A stretch of DNA of 64,000 nucleotides, taken from Gibbula magus (taxonomy: Eukaryota > Mollusca > Gastropoda > Trochida > Trochidae). The translations under genes were made by a program, and so were the position numbers. How positions within the stretch are numbered: position 1 is the stretch's first letter; each line of letters begins with the position of its first letter. Location: NCBI GenBank assembly GCA_936450465.1, contig OW388296.1, forward strand, positions 37,972,023 to 38,036,022, in the 5' to 3' direction. Positions 1-12,690 of this stretch are shown here, piece by piece. Under the pieces are notes generated by a model. The model saw only the letters and a program-made list of their open reading frames with translations. It was not told the DNA's origin and did not search any database.

Positions 1-2374
1 GTTGATAAGACAGAACAACTATTGGAGAACCCTTCACAATCTAGGAATCGACCCCTGTAGTCGTTAGATGAAATATCATAACCCTTCACAATCTAGGAAT
101 CGGCTCATGTAGTCTGTTGATAAGACAGATAAAATATTTGAGAACCCTTCACAATCTAGGAATTGACCCCTGTAGTCGTTAGATAAAATATCATAACCCT
201 TCACAATCTTGGAATCGACCCATGTAGTCTTGTAGTCTGTTGATCAGACAGAAAACTATTTGAAAACCCTTCACAATCTAGGAATCGACACATGTAGTCT
301 ACTGGTAAGACAGAACAACTATTTGAGAACCCTTCACAATCTAGGAATCGACCCGTGTAGTCGTTAGATGAAATATCATAACCCTTCACAATCTAGGAAA
401 CCCCCATGTAGTCTGTTGATAAGACAGAAAAACTAGTTGAGAACCCTTCACAACCTAGGAATCGACCCCTGTAGTCGTTAGATGAAATATCATAACCCTT
501 CACAATCTAGGAATCGACCCATGTAGTCTATTGGTAAGACAGAACAACTATTTGAGAACCCTTCACAATCTAGGAATCGACCCCTGTAGTCGTTAGATGA
601 AATATCATAACCCTTCACAATCTAGGAATCGACACATGTAGTCTATTGGTAAGACAGAAAACTATTTGAGAACCCTTCACAATCTAGGAATCGACTTATG
701 TAGTCGTTAGATGAAATATCATAACCCTTCACAATCTAGGAATCGACCAATGTAGTCTATTGGTAAGACAGAAAACTATTTGAGAACCCTTCACAATCTA
801 GGAATCGACCCCTGTAGTCGTTAGATGAAATATCATAACCCTTCACAATCTAGGAATCGACACATGTAGTCTACTGGTAAGACAGAAAACTATTTGAGAA
901 CCCTTCACAATCTAGGAATCGACCCATGTAGTCGTTAGATGAAATATCATAACCCTTCACAATCTAGGAATCGACTCATGTAGTCTGTTGATAAGACAGA
1001 ACAAATATTTGAGAACCCTTCACAATCTAGGAATCGACACATGTAGTCAGTAGGTAAGACAGAAAACTATTTGAGAACCCTTCACAATCTAGGAATCGAC
1101 CCCTGTAGTCGTTAGATGAAATATCATAACCCTTCACAATCTAGGAATCGACTCATGTAGTCTGTTGATAAGACAGAACAAATATTTGAGAACCCTTCAC
1201 AATCTAGGAATCGACCCCTGTAGTCGTTAGATGAAATATCATAACCCTTCACAATCTAGGAATCGACTCATGTATTCTGTTGATAAGACAGAACAACTAT
1301 TGGAGAACCCTTCACAATCTAGGAATCGACTTCTGTAGTCGTTAGATGAAATATCATAACCCTTCACAATCTAGGAATCGACACATGTAGTCTACTGGTA
1401 AGACAGAAAACTATTTGAGAACCCTTCACAATCTAGGAATCGACCCCTGTAGTCGTTATATGAAATATCATAACCCTTCACAATCTAGGAATCGACTCAT
1501 GTAGTCTGTTGATAAGACAGATAAAATATTTGAGAACCCTTCACAATCTAGGAATCGACTTCTGTAGTCGTTTGATGAAATATCATAACCCTTCACAATC
1601 TAGGAATAGACACATGTAGTCTACTGGTAAGACAGAAAACTATTTGAGAACCCTTCACAATCTAGGAATCGACCCCTGTAGTCGTTGGATGAAATATCAT
1701 AACCCTTCACAATCTAGGAATCGACTCATGTAGTCTATTGATAAGACAGATAAAATATTTGAGAACCCTTCACAATCTAGGAATCGACCCCTGTAGTCGT
1801 TAGATGAAATATCATAACTCTTCACAATCTAGGAATCGACCTATGTATTCTGTTGATAAGACAGAACAACTATTGGAGAACCCTTCACAATCTAGGAATC
1901 GACCCTTGTAGTCGTTAGATGAAATATCATAACCCTTCACAATCTAGGAATCGGCTCATGTAGTCTGTTGATAAGACAGATAAAATATTTGAGAACCCTT
2001 CACAATCTAGGAATTGACCCCTGTAGTCGTTAGATGAAATATCATAACCCTTCACAATCTTGGAATCGACCCATGTAGTCTGTTGATCAGACAGAAAACT
2101 ATTTGAAAACCCTTCACAATCTAGGAATCGACACATGTAGTCTACTGGTAAGACAGAAAATTATTTGAGAACCCTTCAAAATCTCGGAATCGACACATGT
2201 AGTCTACTGGTAAGACAGAAAACTATTTGAGAACCCTTCACAATCTAGGAATCGACCCCAGTAGTCGTTAGATGAAATATCATAACCCTTCACAATCTAG
2301 GAATCGACTCATGTATTCTGTTGGTAAGAAAGAACAACTATTGGAGAACCCTTCACAATCTAGGAATCGACTTC

Positions 2375-5300
2375 TGTAGTCGTTAGATGAAATATCATAA
2401 CCCTTCACAATCTAGGAATCGACACATGTAGTCTACTGGTAAGACAGAAAACTATTTGAGAACCCTTCACAATCTAGGAATTGACCCCTGTAGTCGTTAG
2501 ATGAAATATCATAACCCTTCACAATCTAGGAATCGACTCATGTAGTCTGTTGATAAGACAGAACAAATATTTGAGAACCCTTCACAATCTAGGAATCGAC
2601 CCCTGTAGTCGTTAGATGAAATATCATAACACTTCACAATCTAGGAATCGACTCATGTATTCTGTTGGTAAGACAGAACAACTATTGGAGAACCCTTCAC
2701 AATCTAGGAATCGACTTCTGTAGTCGTTAGATGAAATATCATAACCCTTCACAATCTAGGAATCGACTCATGTAGTCTGTTGATAAGACAGATAAAATAT
2801 TTGAGAACCCTTCACAATCTAGGAATCGACTTCTGTAGTCGTTTGATGAAATATCATAACCCTTCACAATCTAGGAATCGACACATGTTGTCTATTGGTA
2901 AGACAGAAAACTATTTGAGAACCCTTCACAATCTAGGAATCGGCTCATGTAGTCTGTTGATAAGACAGATAAAATATTTGAGAACCCTTCACAATCTAGG
3001 AATTGATCCCTGTAGTCGTTAGATGAAATATCATAACCCTTCACAATCTTGGAATCGACCCATGTAGTCTGTTGATCAGACAGAAAACTATTTGAAAACC
3101 CTTCACAATCTAGGAATCGACACATGTAGTCTACTGGTAAGACAGAAAACTATTTGAGAACCCTTCACAATCTCGGAATCGACACATGTAGTCTACTGGT
3201 AAGACAGAAAACTATTTGAGAACCCTTCACAATCTAGGAATCGACACCTGTAGTCGTTAGATGAAATATCATAACCCTTCACAATCTAGGAATCGACACA
3301 TGTAGTCTACTGGTAAGACAGAAAACTATTTGAGAACCCTTCACAATCTAGGAATCGACCCATGTAGTCGTTAGATGAAATATCATAACCCTTCACAATC
3401 TAGGAATCGACTCATGTAGTCTGTTGATAAGACAGAACAAATATTTGAGAACCCTTCACAATCTAGGAATCGACCCCTGTAGTCGTTAGATGAAATATCA
3501 TAACCCTTCACAATCTAGGAATCGACTCATGTATTCTGTTTGTAAGACAGAACAACTATTGGAGAACCCTTCACAATCTAGGAATCGACTTCTGTATTCG
3601 TTAGATGAAATATCATAACCCTTCACAATCTAGGAATCGACACATGTAGTCTACTGGTAAGACAGAAAACTATTTGAGAACCCTTCACAATCTAGGAATC
3701 GACCCCTGTAGTCGTTAGATGAAATATCATAACCCTTCACAATCTAGGAATCGACTCATGTATTCTGTTGGTAAGACAGAACAACTATTGGAGAACCCTT
3801 CACAATCTAGGAATCGACTTCTGTATTCGTTAGATGCAATATCATAACCCTTCACAATCTAGGAATCGACACATGTAGTCTATTGGTAAGACAGAAAACT
3901 ATTTGAGAACCCTTCACAATCTAGGAATCGACTTCTGTATTCGTTAGATGCAATATCATAACCCTTCACAATCTAGGAATAGACACATGTAGTCTATTGG
4001 TAAGACAGAAAAAACTAGTTGAGAACCCTTCACAACCTAGGAATCGACCCCTGTAGTCGTTAGATGAAATATCATAACCCTTCACAATCTAGGAATCGAC
4101 ACATGTAGTCTATTGGTAAGACAGAAAAACTAGTTGAGAACCTTTCACAATCTAGGAATCGACCCCTGTAGTCGTTAGATGAAATATCATAAACCTTCAC
4201 AATCTAGGAATAGACACATGTAGTCTATTGGTAAGACAGAAAAACTAGTTGAGAACCCTTCACAACCTAGGAATCGAACCCTGTAGTCGTTAGATGAAAT
4301 ATCATAACCCTTCACAATCTAGGAATCGACACATGTAGTCTATTGGTAAGACAGAAAACTATTTGAGAACCCTTCACAATCTCGGAATCGACACATGTAG
4401 TCTACTGGTAAGACAGAAAACTATTTGAGAACCCTTCACAATCTAGGAATCGACACCTGTAGTCGTTAGATGAAATATCATAACCCTTCACAATCTAGGA
4501 ATCGACACATGTAGTCTACTGGTAAGACAGAAAACTATTTGAGAACCCTTCACAATCTAGGAATCGACCCATGTAGTCGTTAGATGAAATATCATAACCC
4601 TTCACAATCTAGGAATCGACTCATGTAGTCTGTTGATAAGACAGAACAAATATTTGAGAACCCTTCACAATCTAGGAATCGACCCCTGTAGTCGTTAGAT
4701 GAAATATCATAACCCTTCACAATCTAGGAATCGACACATGTAGTCTACTGGTAAGACAGAAAACTATTTGAGAACCCTTCACAATCTAGGAATTGACCCC
4801 TGTAGTCGTTAGATGAAATATCATAACCCTTCACAATCTAGGAATCGACTCATGTAGTCTGTTGATAAGACAGAACAAATATTTGAGAACCCTTCACAAT
4901 CTAGGAATCGACCCCTGTAGTCGTTAGATGAAATATCATAACACTTCACAATCTAGGAATCGACTCATGTATTCTGTTGGTAAGACAGAACAACTATTGG
5001 AGAACCCTTCACAATCTAGGAATCGACTTCTGTAGTCGTTAGATGAAATATCATAACCCTTCACAATCTAGGAATCGACTCATGTAGTCTGTTGATAAGA
5101 CAGATAAAATATTTGAGAACCCTTCACAATCTAGGAATCGACTTCTGTAGTCGTTTGATGAAATATCATAACCCTTCACAATCTAGGAATCGACACATGT
5201 TGTCTATTGGTAAGACAGAAAACTATTTGAGAACCCTTCACAATCTAGGAATCGGCTCATGTAGTCTGTTGATAAGACAGATAAAATATTTGAGAACCCT

Positions 5301-6137
5301 TCACAATCTAGGAATTGATCCCTGTAGTCGTTAGATGAAATATCATAACCCTTCACAATCTTGGAATCGACCCATGTAGTCTGTTGATCAGACAGAAAAC
5401 TATTTGAAAACCCTTCACAATCTAGGAATCGACACATGTAGTCTACTGGTAAGACAGAAAACTATTTGAGAACCCTTCACAATCTCGGAATCGACACATG
5501 TAGTCTACTGGTAAGACAGAAAACTATTTGAGAACCCTTCACAATCTAGGAATCGACACCTGTAGTCGTTAGATGAAATATCATAACCCTTCACAATCTA
5601 GGAATCGACACATGTAGTCTACTGGTAAGACAGAAAACTATTTGAGAACCCTTCACAATCTAGGAATCGACCCATGTAGTCGTTAGATGAAATATCATAA
5701 CCCTTCACAATCTAGGAATCGACTCATGTAGTCTGTTGATAAGACAGAACAAATATTTGAGAACCCTTCACAATCTAGGAATCGACCCCTGTAGTCGTTA
5801 GATGAAATATCATAACCCTTCACAATCTAGGAATCGACTCATGTATTCTGTTTGTAAGACAGAACAACTATTGGAGAACCCTTCACAATCTAGGAATCGA
5901 CTTCTGTATTCGTTAGATGAAATATCATAACCCTTCACAATCTAGGAATCGACACATGTAGTCTACTGGTAAGACAGAAAACTATTTGAGAACCCTTCAC
6001 AATCTAGGAATCGACCCCTGTAGTCGTTAGATGAAATATCATAACCCTTCACAATCTAGGAATCGACTCATGTATTCTGTTGGTAAGACAGAACAACTAT
6101 TGGAGAACCCTTCACAATCTAGGAATCGACTTCTGTA
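2375..6137. repeat. Duplicated ~1.45-kb satellite segment, spacing 2,312 bp
   Basis: The segment at about 2,375-3,825 recurs at about 4,687-6,137 with constant offset 2,312 bp. Private variants recur in order: acatgttgtctattgg, the cggctcatg B unit, ttgatccctg, cttggaatcg and gttgatcagacag. The copies part company at both ends, where one reads gacttctgtagtcg and the other gacccctgtagtcg (left), or where one has the tgcaatatcat variant (right). Between the copies lies satellite rich in aaaactagttgag B tails. The pattern indicates unequal exchange or block duplication. Boundaries are by eye to within about one monomer. Confidence 0.8.
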
Positions 6138-6580
6138 GTCGTTAGATGAAATATCATAACCCTTCACAATCTAGGAATCGACACATGTAGTCTACTGGTA
6201 AGACTGAAAACTATTTGAGAACCCTTCACAATCTAGGAATCGACCCCTGTAGTCGTTAGATGAAATATCATAACCCTTCACAATCTAGGAATCGACTCAT
6301 GTAGTCTGTTGATAAGACAGATAAAATAGTTGAGAACCCTTCACAATCTAGGAATCGACTTCTGTAGTCGTTTGATGAAATATCATAACCCTTCACAATC
6401 TAGGAATCGACACATGTAGTCTATTGGTAAGACAGAAAACTATTTGAGAACCCTTCACAATCTAGGAATCGACTTCTGTATTCGTTAGATGCAATATCAT
6501 AACCCTTCACAATCTAGGAATAGACACATGTAGTCTATTGGTAAGACAGAAAAAACTAGTTGAGAACCCTTCACAACCTA
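3700..6580. repeat. Long-range satellite duplication (partner at about 12,660-15,600)
   Basis: A ~2.9-kb stretch here matches about 12,660-15,600. The offset is 8,956 bp at the left (tgcaatatcat variant at 3,821 versus 12,777; gagaacctttcac at 4,141 versus 13,097) and 9,018 bp further right (gtaagactgaaaac at about 6,204 versus 15,222). The 62-bp change in offset is exactly one extra B monomer in the right-hand copy near 13,320. The match ends near 6,590, where the left copy lacks the units that follow 15,600. Confidence 0.75.
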
Positions 6581-6934
6581 GGAATCGAACCCTGTAGTCG
6601 TTAGATGAAATATCATAACCCTTCACAATCTAGGAATCGACACATGTAGTCTATTGGCAAGACAGAAAACTATTTGAAAACCCTTCACAATCTAGGAATC
6701 GACACATGTAGTCTACTGGTAAGACAGAAAACTATTTGAGAACCCTTCACAATCTCGGAATCGACACATGTAGTCTACTGGTAAGACAGAAAACTATTTG
6801 AGAACCCTTCACAATCTAGGAATCGACACCTGTAGTCGTTAGATGAAATATCATAACCCTTCACAATCTAGGAATCGACACATGTAGTCTACTGGTAAGA
6901 CAGAAAACTATTTGAGAACCCTTCACAATCTAGG

Positions 6935-9900
6935 AATCGACCCATGTAGTCGTTAGATGAAATATCATAACCCTTCACAATCTAGGAATCGACTCATGTA
7001 GTCTGTTGATAAGACAGAACAAATATTTGAGAACCCTTCACAATCTAGGAATCGACCCCTGTAGTCGTTAGATGAAATATCATAACCCTTCACAATCTAG
7101 GAATCGACCAATGTATTCTGTTGGTAAGACAGAACAACTATTGGAGAACCCTTCACAATCTAGGAATCGACTTCCGTAGTCGTTAGATGAAATATCATAA
7201 CCCTTCACAATCTAGGAATCGACACATGTAGTCTACTGGTAAGACAGAAAACTATTTGAGAACCCTTCACAATCTAGGAATTGACCCCTGTAGTCGTTAG
7301 ATGAAATATCATAACCCTTCACAATCTAGGAATCGACTCATGTAGTCTGTTGATAAGACAGAACAAATATTTGAGAACCCTTCACAATCTAGGAATCGAC
7401 CCCTGTAGTCGTTAGATGAAATATCATAACCCTTCACAATCTAGGAATCGACTCATGTATTCTGTTGGTAAGACAGAACAACTATTGGAGAACCCTTCAC
7501 AATCTAGGAATCGACTTCTGTAGTCGTTAGATGAAATATCATAACCCTTCACAATCTAGGAATCGACTCATGTAGTCTGTTGATAAGACAGATAAAATAT
7601 TTGAGAACCCTTCACAATCTAGGAATCGACTTCTGTAGTCGTTTGATGAAATATCATAACCCTTCACAATCTAGGAATCGACACATGTAGTCTATTGGTA
7701 AGACAGAAAACTATTTGAGAACCCTTCACAATCTAGGAATCGGCTCATGTAGTCTGTTGATAAGACAGATAAAATATTTGAGAACCCTTCACAATCTAGG
7801 AATTGATCCCTGTAGTCGTTAGATGAAATATCATAACCCTTCACAATCTTGGAATCGACCCATGTAGTCTGTTGATCAGACAGAAAACTATTTGAAAACC
7901 CTTCACAATCTAGGAATCGACACATGTAGTCTACTGGTAAGACAGACAACTATTTGAGAACCCTTCACAATCTCGGAATCGACACATGTAGTCTACTGGT
8001 AAGACAGAAAACTATTTGAGAACCCTTCACAATCTAGGAATCGACCCCTGTAGTCGTTAGATGAAATATCATAACCCTTCACAATCTAGGAATCGACACA
8101 TGTAGTCTACTGGTAAGACAGAAAACTATTTGAGAACCCTTCACAATCTAGGAATCGACCCATGTAGTCGTTTGATGAAATATCATAACCCTTCACAATC
8201 TAACAATCGACTCATGTAGTCTGTTGATAAGACAGAACAAATATTTGAGAACCCTTCACAATCTAGGAATCGACCCCTGTAGTCGTTAGATGAAATATCA
8301 TAACCCTTCACAATCTAGGAATAGACTCATGTATTCTGTTGGTAAGACAGAACAACTATTTGAGAACCCTTCACAATCTAGGAATCGACCCATGTAGTCG
8401 TTAGATGAAATATCATAACCCTTCACAATCTAGGAATCGACTCATGTAGTCTGTTGATAAGACAGAACAAATATTTGAGAACCCTTCACAATCTAGGAAT
8501 CGACCCCTGTAGTCGTTAGATGAAATATCATAGCCCTTCACAATCTAGGAATCGACCAATGTATTCTGTTGGTAAGACAGAACAACTATTGGAGAACCCT
8601 TCACAATCTAGGAATCGACTTCCGTAGTCGTTAGATGAAATATCATAACCCTTCACAATCTAGGAATCGACACATGTAGTCTACTGGTAAGACAGAAAAC
8701 TATTTGAGAACCCTTCACAATCTAGGAATTGACCCCTGTAGTCGTTAGATGAAATATCATAACCCTTCACAATCTAGGAATCGACTCATGTAGTCTGTTG
8801 ATAAGACAGAACAAATATTTGAGAACCCTTCACAATCTAGGAATCGACCCCTGTAGTCGTTAGATGAAATATCATAACCCTTCACAATCTAGGAATCGAC
8901 TCATGTATTCTGTTGGTAAGACAGAACAACTATTGGAGAACCCTTCACAATCTAGGAATCGACTTCTGTAGTCGTTAGATGAAATATCATAACCCTTCAC
9001 AATCTAGGAATCGACTCATGTAGTCTGTTGATAAGACAGATAAAATATTTGAGAACCCTTCACAATCTAGGAATCGACTTCTGTAGTCGTTTGATGAAAT
9101 ATCATAACCCTTCACAATCTAGGAATCGACACATGTAGTCTATTGGTAAGACAGAAAACTATTTGAGAACCCTTCACAATCTAGGAATCGACTCATGTAG
9201 TCTGTTGATAAGACAGATAAAATATTTGAGAACCCTTCACAATCTAGGAATTGATCCCTGTAGTCGTTAGATGAAATATCATAACCCTTCACAATCTTGG
9301 AATCGACCCATGTAGTCTGTTGATCAGACAGAAAACTATTTGAAAACCCTTCACAATCTAGGAATCGACACATGTAGTCTACTGGTAAGACAGACAACTA
9401 TTTGAGAACCCTTCACAATCTCGGAATCGACACATGTAGTCTACTGGTAAGACAGAAAACTATTTGAGAACCCTTCACAATCTAGGAATCGACCCCTGTA
9501 GTCGTTAGATGAAATATCATAACCCTTCACAATCTAGGAATCGACACATGTAGTCTACTGGTAAGACAGAAAACTATTTGAGAACCCTTCACAATCTAGG
9601 AATCGACCCATGTAGTCGTTTGATGAAATATCATAACCCTTCACAATCTAACAATCGACTCATGTAGTCTGTTGATAAGACAGAACAAATATTTGAGAAC
9701 CCTTCACAATCTAGGAATCGACCCCTGTAGTCGTTAGATGAAATATCATAACCCTTCACAATCTAGGAATAGACTCATGTATTCTGTTGGTAAGACAGAA
9801 CAACTATTTGAGAACCCTTCACAATCTAGGAATCGACCCATGTAGTCGTTAGATGAAATATCATAACCCTTCACAATCTAGGAATCGACTCATGTAGTCT

Positions 9901-11255
9901 GTTGATAAGACAGAACAAATATTTGAGAACCCTTCACAATCTAGGAATCGACCCCTGTAGTCGTTAGATGAAATATCATAACCCTTCACAATCTAGGAAT
10001 CGACCAATGTATTCTGTTGGTAAGACAGAACAACTATTGGAGAACCCTTCACAATCTAGGAATCGACTTCCGTAGTCGTTAGATGAAATATCATAACCCT
10101 TCACAATCTAGGAATCGACACATGTAGTCTACTGGTAAGACAGAAAACTATTTGAGAACCCTTCACAATCTAGGAATTGACCCCTGTAGTCGTTAGATGA
10201 AATATCATAACCCTTCACAATCTAGGAATCGACTCATGTAGTCTGTTGATAAGACAGAACAAATATTTGAGAACCCTTCACAATCTAGGAATCGACCCCT
10301 GTAGTCGTTAGATGAAATATCATAACCCTTCACAATCTAGGAATCGACTCATGTATTCTGTTGGTAAGACAGAACAACTATTGGAGAACCCTTCACAATC
10401 TAGGAATCGACTTCTGTAGTCGTTAGATGAAATATCATAACCCTTCACAATCTAGGAATCGACTCATGTAGTCTGTTGATAAGACAGATAAAATATTTGA
10501 GAACCCTTCACAATCTAGGAATCGACTTCTGTAGTCGTTTGATGAAATATCATAACCCTTCACAATCTAGGAATCGACACATGTAGTCTATTGGTAAGAC
10601 AGAAAACTATTTGAGAACCCTTCACAATCTAGGAATCGGCTCATGTAGTCTGTTGATAAGACAGATAAAATATTTGAGAACCCTTCACAATCTAGGAATT
10701 GATCCCTGTAGTCGTTAGATGAAATATCATAACCCTTCACAATCTTGGAATCGACCCATGTAGTCTGTTGATCAGACAGAAAACTATTTGAAAACCCTTC
10801 ACAATCTAGGAATCGACACATGTAGTCTACTGGTAAGACAGACAACTATTTGAGAACCCTTCACAATCTCGGAATCGACACATGTAGTCTACTGGTAAGA
10901 CAGAAAACTATTTGAGAACCCTTCACAATCTAGGAATCGACCCCTGTAGTCGTTAGATGAAATATCATAACCCTTCACAATCTAGGAATCGACACATGTA
11001 GTCTACTGGTAAGACAGAAAACTATTTGAGAACCCTTCACAATCTAGGAATCGACCCATGTAGTCGTTTGATGAAATATCATAACCCTTCACAATCTAAC
11101 AATCGACTCATGTAGTCTGTTGATAAGACAGAACAAATATTTGAGAACCCTTCACAATCTAGGAATCGACCCCTGTAGTCGTTAGATGAAATATCATAAC
11201 CCTTCACAATCTAGGAATAGACTCATGTATTCTGTTGGTAAGACAGAACAACTAT
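6935..11255. repeat. 25-mer higher-order repeat, 1,448 bp x 3
   Basis: Three consecutive copies of a 1,448-bp unit. Marker variants repeat at exact spacing: cttccgtag at 7,171, 8,619 and 10,067; ctaacaatcgactc at about 8,200, 9,648 and 11,096. Reading one unit from 7,692 gives 25 monomers, 14 of type B and 11 of type A, including one BB and one BBB run; their lengths sum to 1,448 bp. The copies are nearly identical. Differences noticed are cgactcatg instead of cggctcatg near 9,188 and tagccc instead of taaccc near 8,532. Such homogeneity points to recent amplification. Partial copies of the unit occur at about 16,340-17,111 and after 28,777. Confidence 0.92.
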
Positions 11256-11909
11256 TGGAGAACCCTTCACAATCTAGGAATCGACTTCTGTAGTCGTTAG
11301 ATGAAATATCATAACCCTTCACAATCTAGGAATCGACACATGTAGTCTACTGGTAAGACAGAAAACTATTTGAGAACCCTTCACAATCTAGGAATCGACC
11401 CCTGTAGTCGTTAGATGAAATATCATAACCCTTCACAATCTAGGAATCGACACATGTAGTCTACTGGTAAGACAGAAAACTATTTGAGAACCCTTCACAA
11501 TCTAGGAATCGACCCATGTAGTCGTTTGATGAAATATCATAACCCTTCACAATCTAACAATCGACTCATGTAGTCTGTTGATAAGACAGAACAAATATTT
11601 GAGAACCCTTCACAATCTAGGAATCGACCCCTGTAGTCGTTAGATGAAATATCATAACCCTTCACAATCTAGGAATAGACTCATGTATTCTGTTGGTAAG
11701 ACAGAACAACTATTGGAGAACCCTTCACAATCTAGGAATCGACTTCTGTAGTCGTTAGATGAAATATCATAACCCTTCACAATCTAGGAATCGACACATG
11801 TAGTCTACTGGTAAGACAGAAAACTATTTGAGAACCCTTCACAATCTAGGAATCGACCCCTGTAGTCGTTAGATGAAATATCATAACCCTTCACAATCTA
11901 GGAATCGAC
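10990..11909. repeat. 458-bp tandem duplication (8 monomers) at the right end of the 25-mer array
   Basis: The order B, A with gtcgtttgatg, B with ctaacaatcg, A, B with gaatagactc, A, B, A occurs twice in a row; the ctaac marker lies at 11,096 and 11,554, 458 bp apart. This equals four dimers. The right flank of the insertion (from 28,777) carries only one copy of this block, so the duplication is local to this place. Confidence 0.8.
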
Positions 11910-12690
11910 TCATGTAGTCTGTTGATAAGACAGATAAAATATTTGAGAACCCTTCACAATCTCGGAATCGACACATGTAGTCTACTGGTAAGACAGACAA
12001 CTATTTGAGAACCCTTCACAATCTAGGAATCGACCCCTGTAGTCGTTAGATGAAATATCATAACCCTTCACAATCTAGGAATCGACACATGTAGTCGTTA
12101 GATGAAATATCATAACCCTTCACAATCTAGGAATCGACTCATGTATTCTGTTTGTAAGACAGAACAACTATTGGAGAACCCTTCACAATCTAGGAATCGA
12201 CTTCTGTATTCGTTATATGAAATATCATAACCCTTCACAATCTAGGAATCGACACATGTAGTCTACTGGTAAGACAGAAAACTATTTGAGAACCCTTCAC
12301 AATCTAGGAATCGACCCCTGTAGTCGTTAGATGAAATATCATAACCCTTCACAATCTAGGAATCGACTCATGTATTCTGTTGGTAAGACAGAACAACTAT
12401 TGGAGAACCCTTCACAATCTAGGAATCGACTTCTGTAGTCGTTAGATGAAATATCATAACCCTTCACAATCTAGGAATCGACACATGTAGTCTACTGGTA
12501 AGACTGAAAACTATTTGAGAACCCTTCACAATCTAGGAATCGACCCCTGTAGTCGTTAGATGAAATATCATAACCCTTCACAATCTAGGAATCGACTCAT
12601 GTAGTCTGTTGATAAGACAGATAAAATAGTTGAGAACCCTTCACAATCTAGGAATCGACTTCTGTAGTCGTTAGATGAAATATCATAACC
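11780..12690. repeat. 16-mer (916-bp) higher-order repeat unit, single copy left of the insertion
   Basis: This stretch has the same monomer order as the two 16-mer copies at about 29,340-31,150. Markers in order are a ctcgg B unit with gacagacaac, an AA pair with a chimeric cacatgtagtcgttag monomer, tgtttgtaagac, and gtaagactgaaaac (12,502). Only one copy is present here; the next units (from about 12,660) belong to the long-range duplication. Confidence 0.75.
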
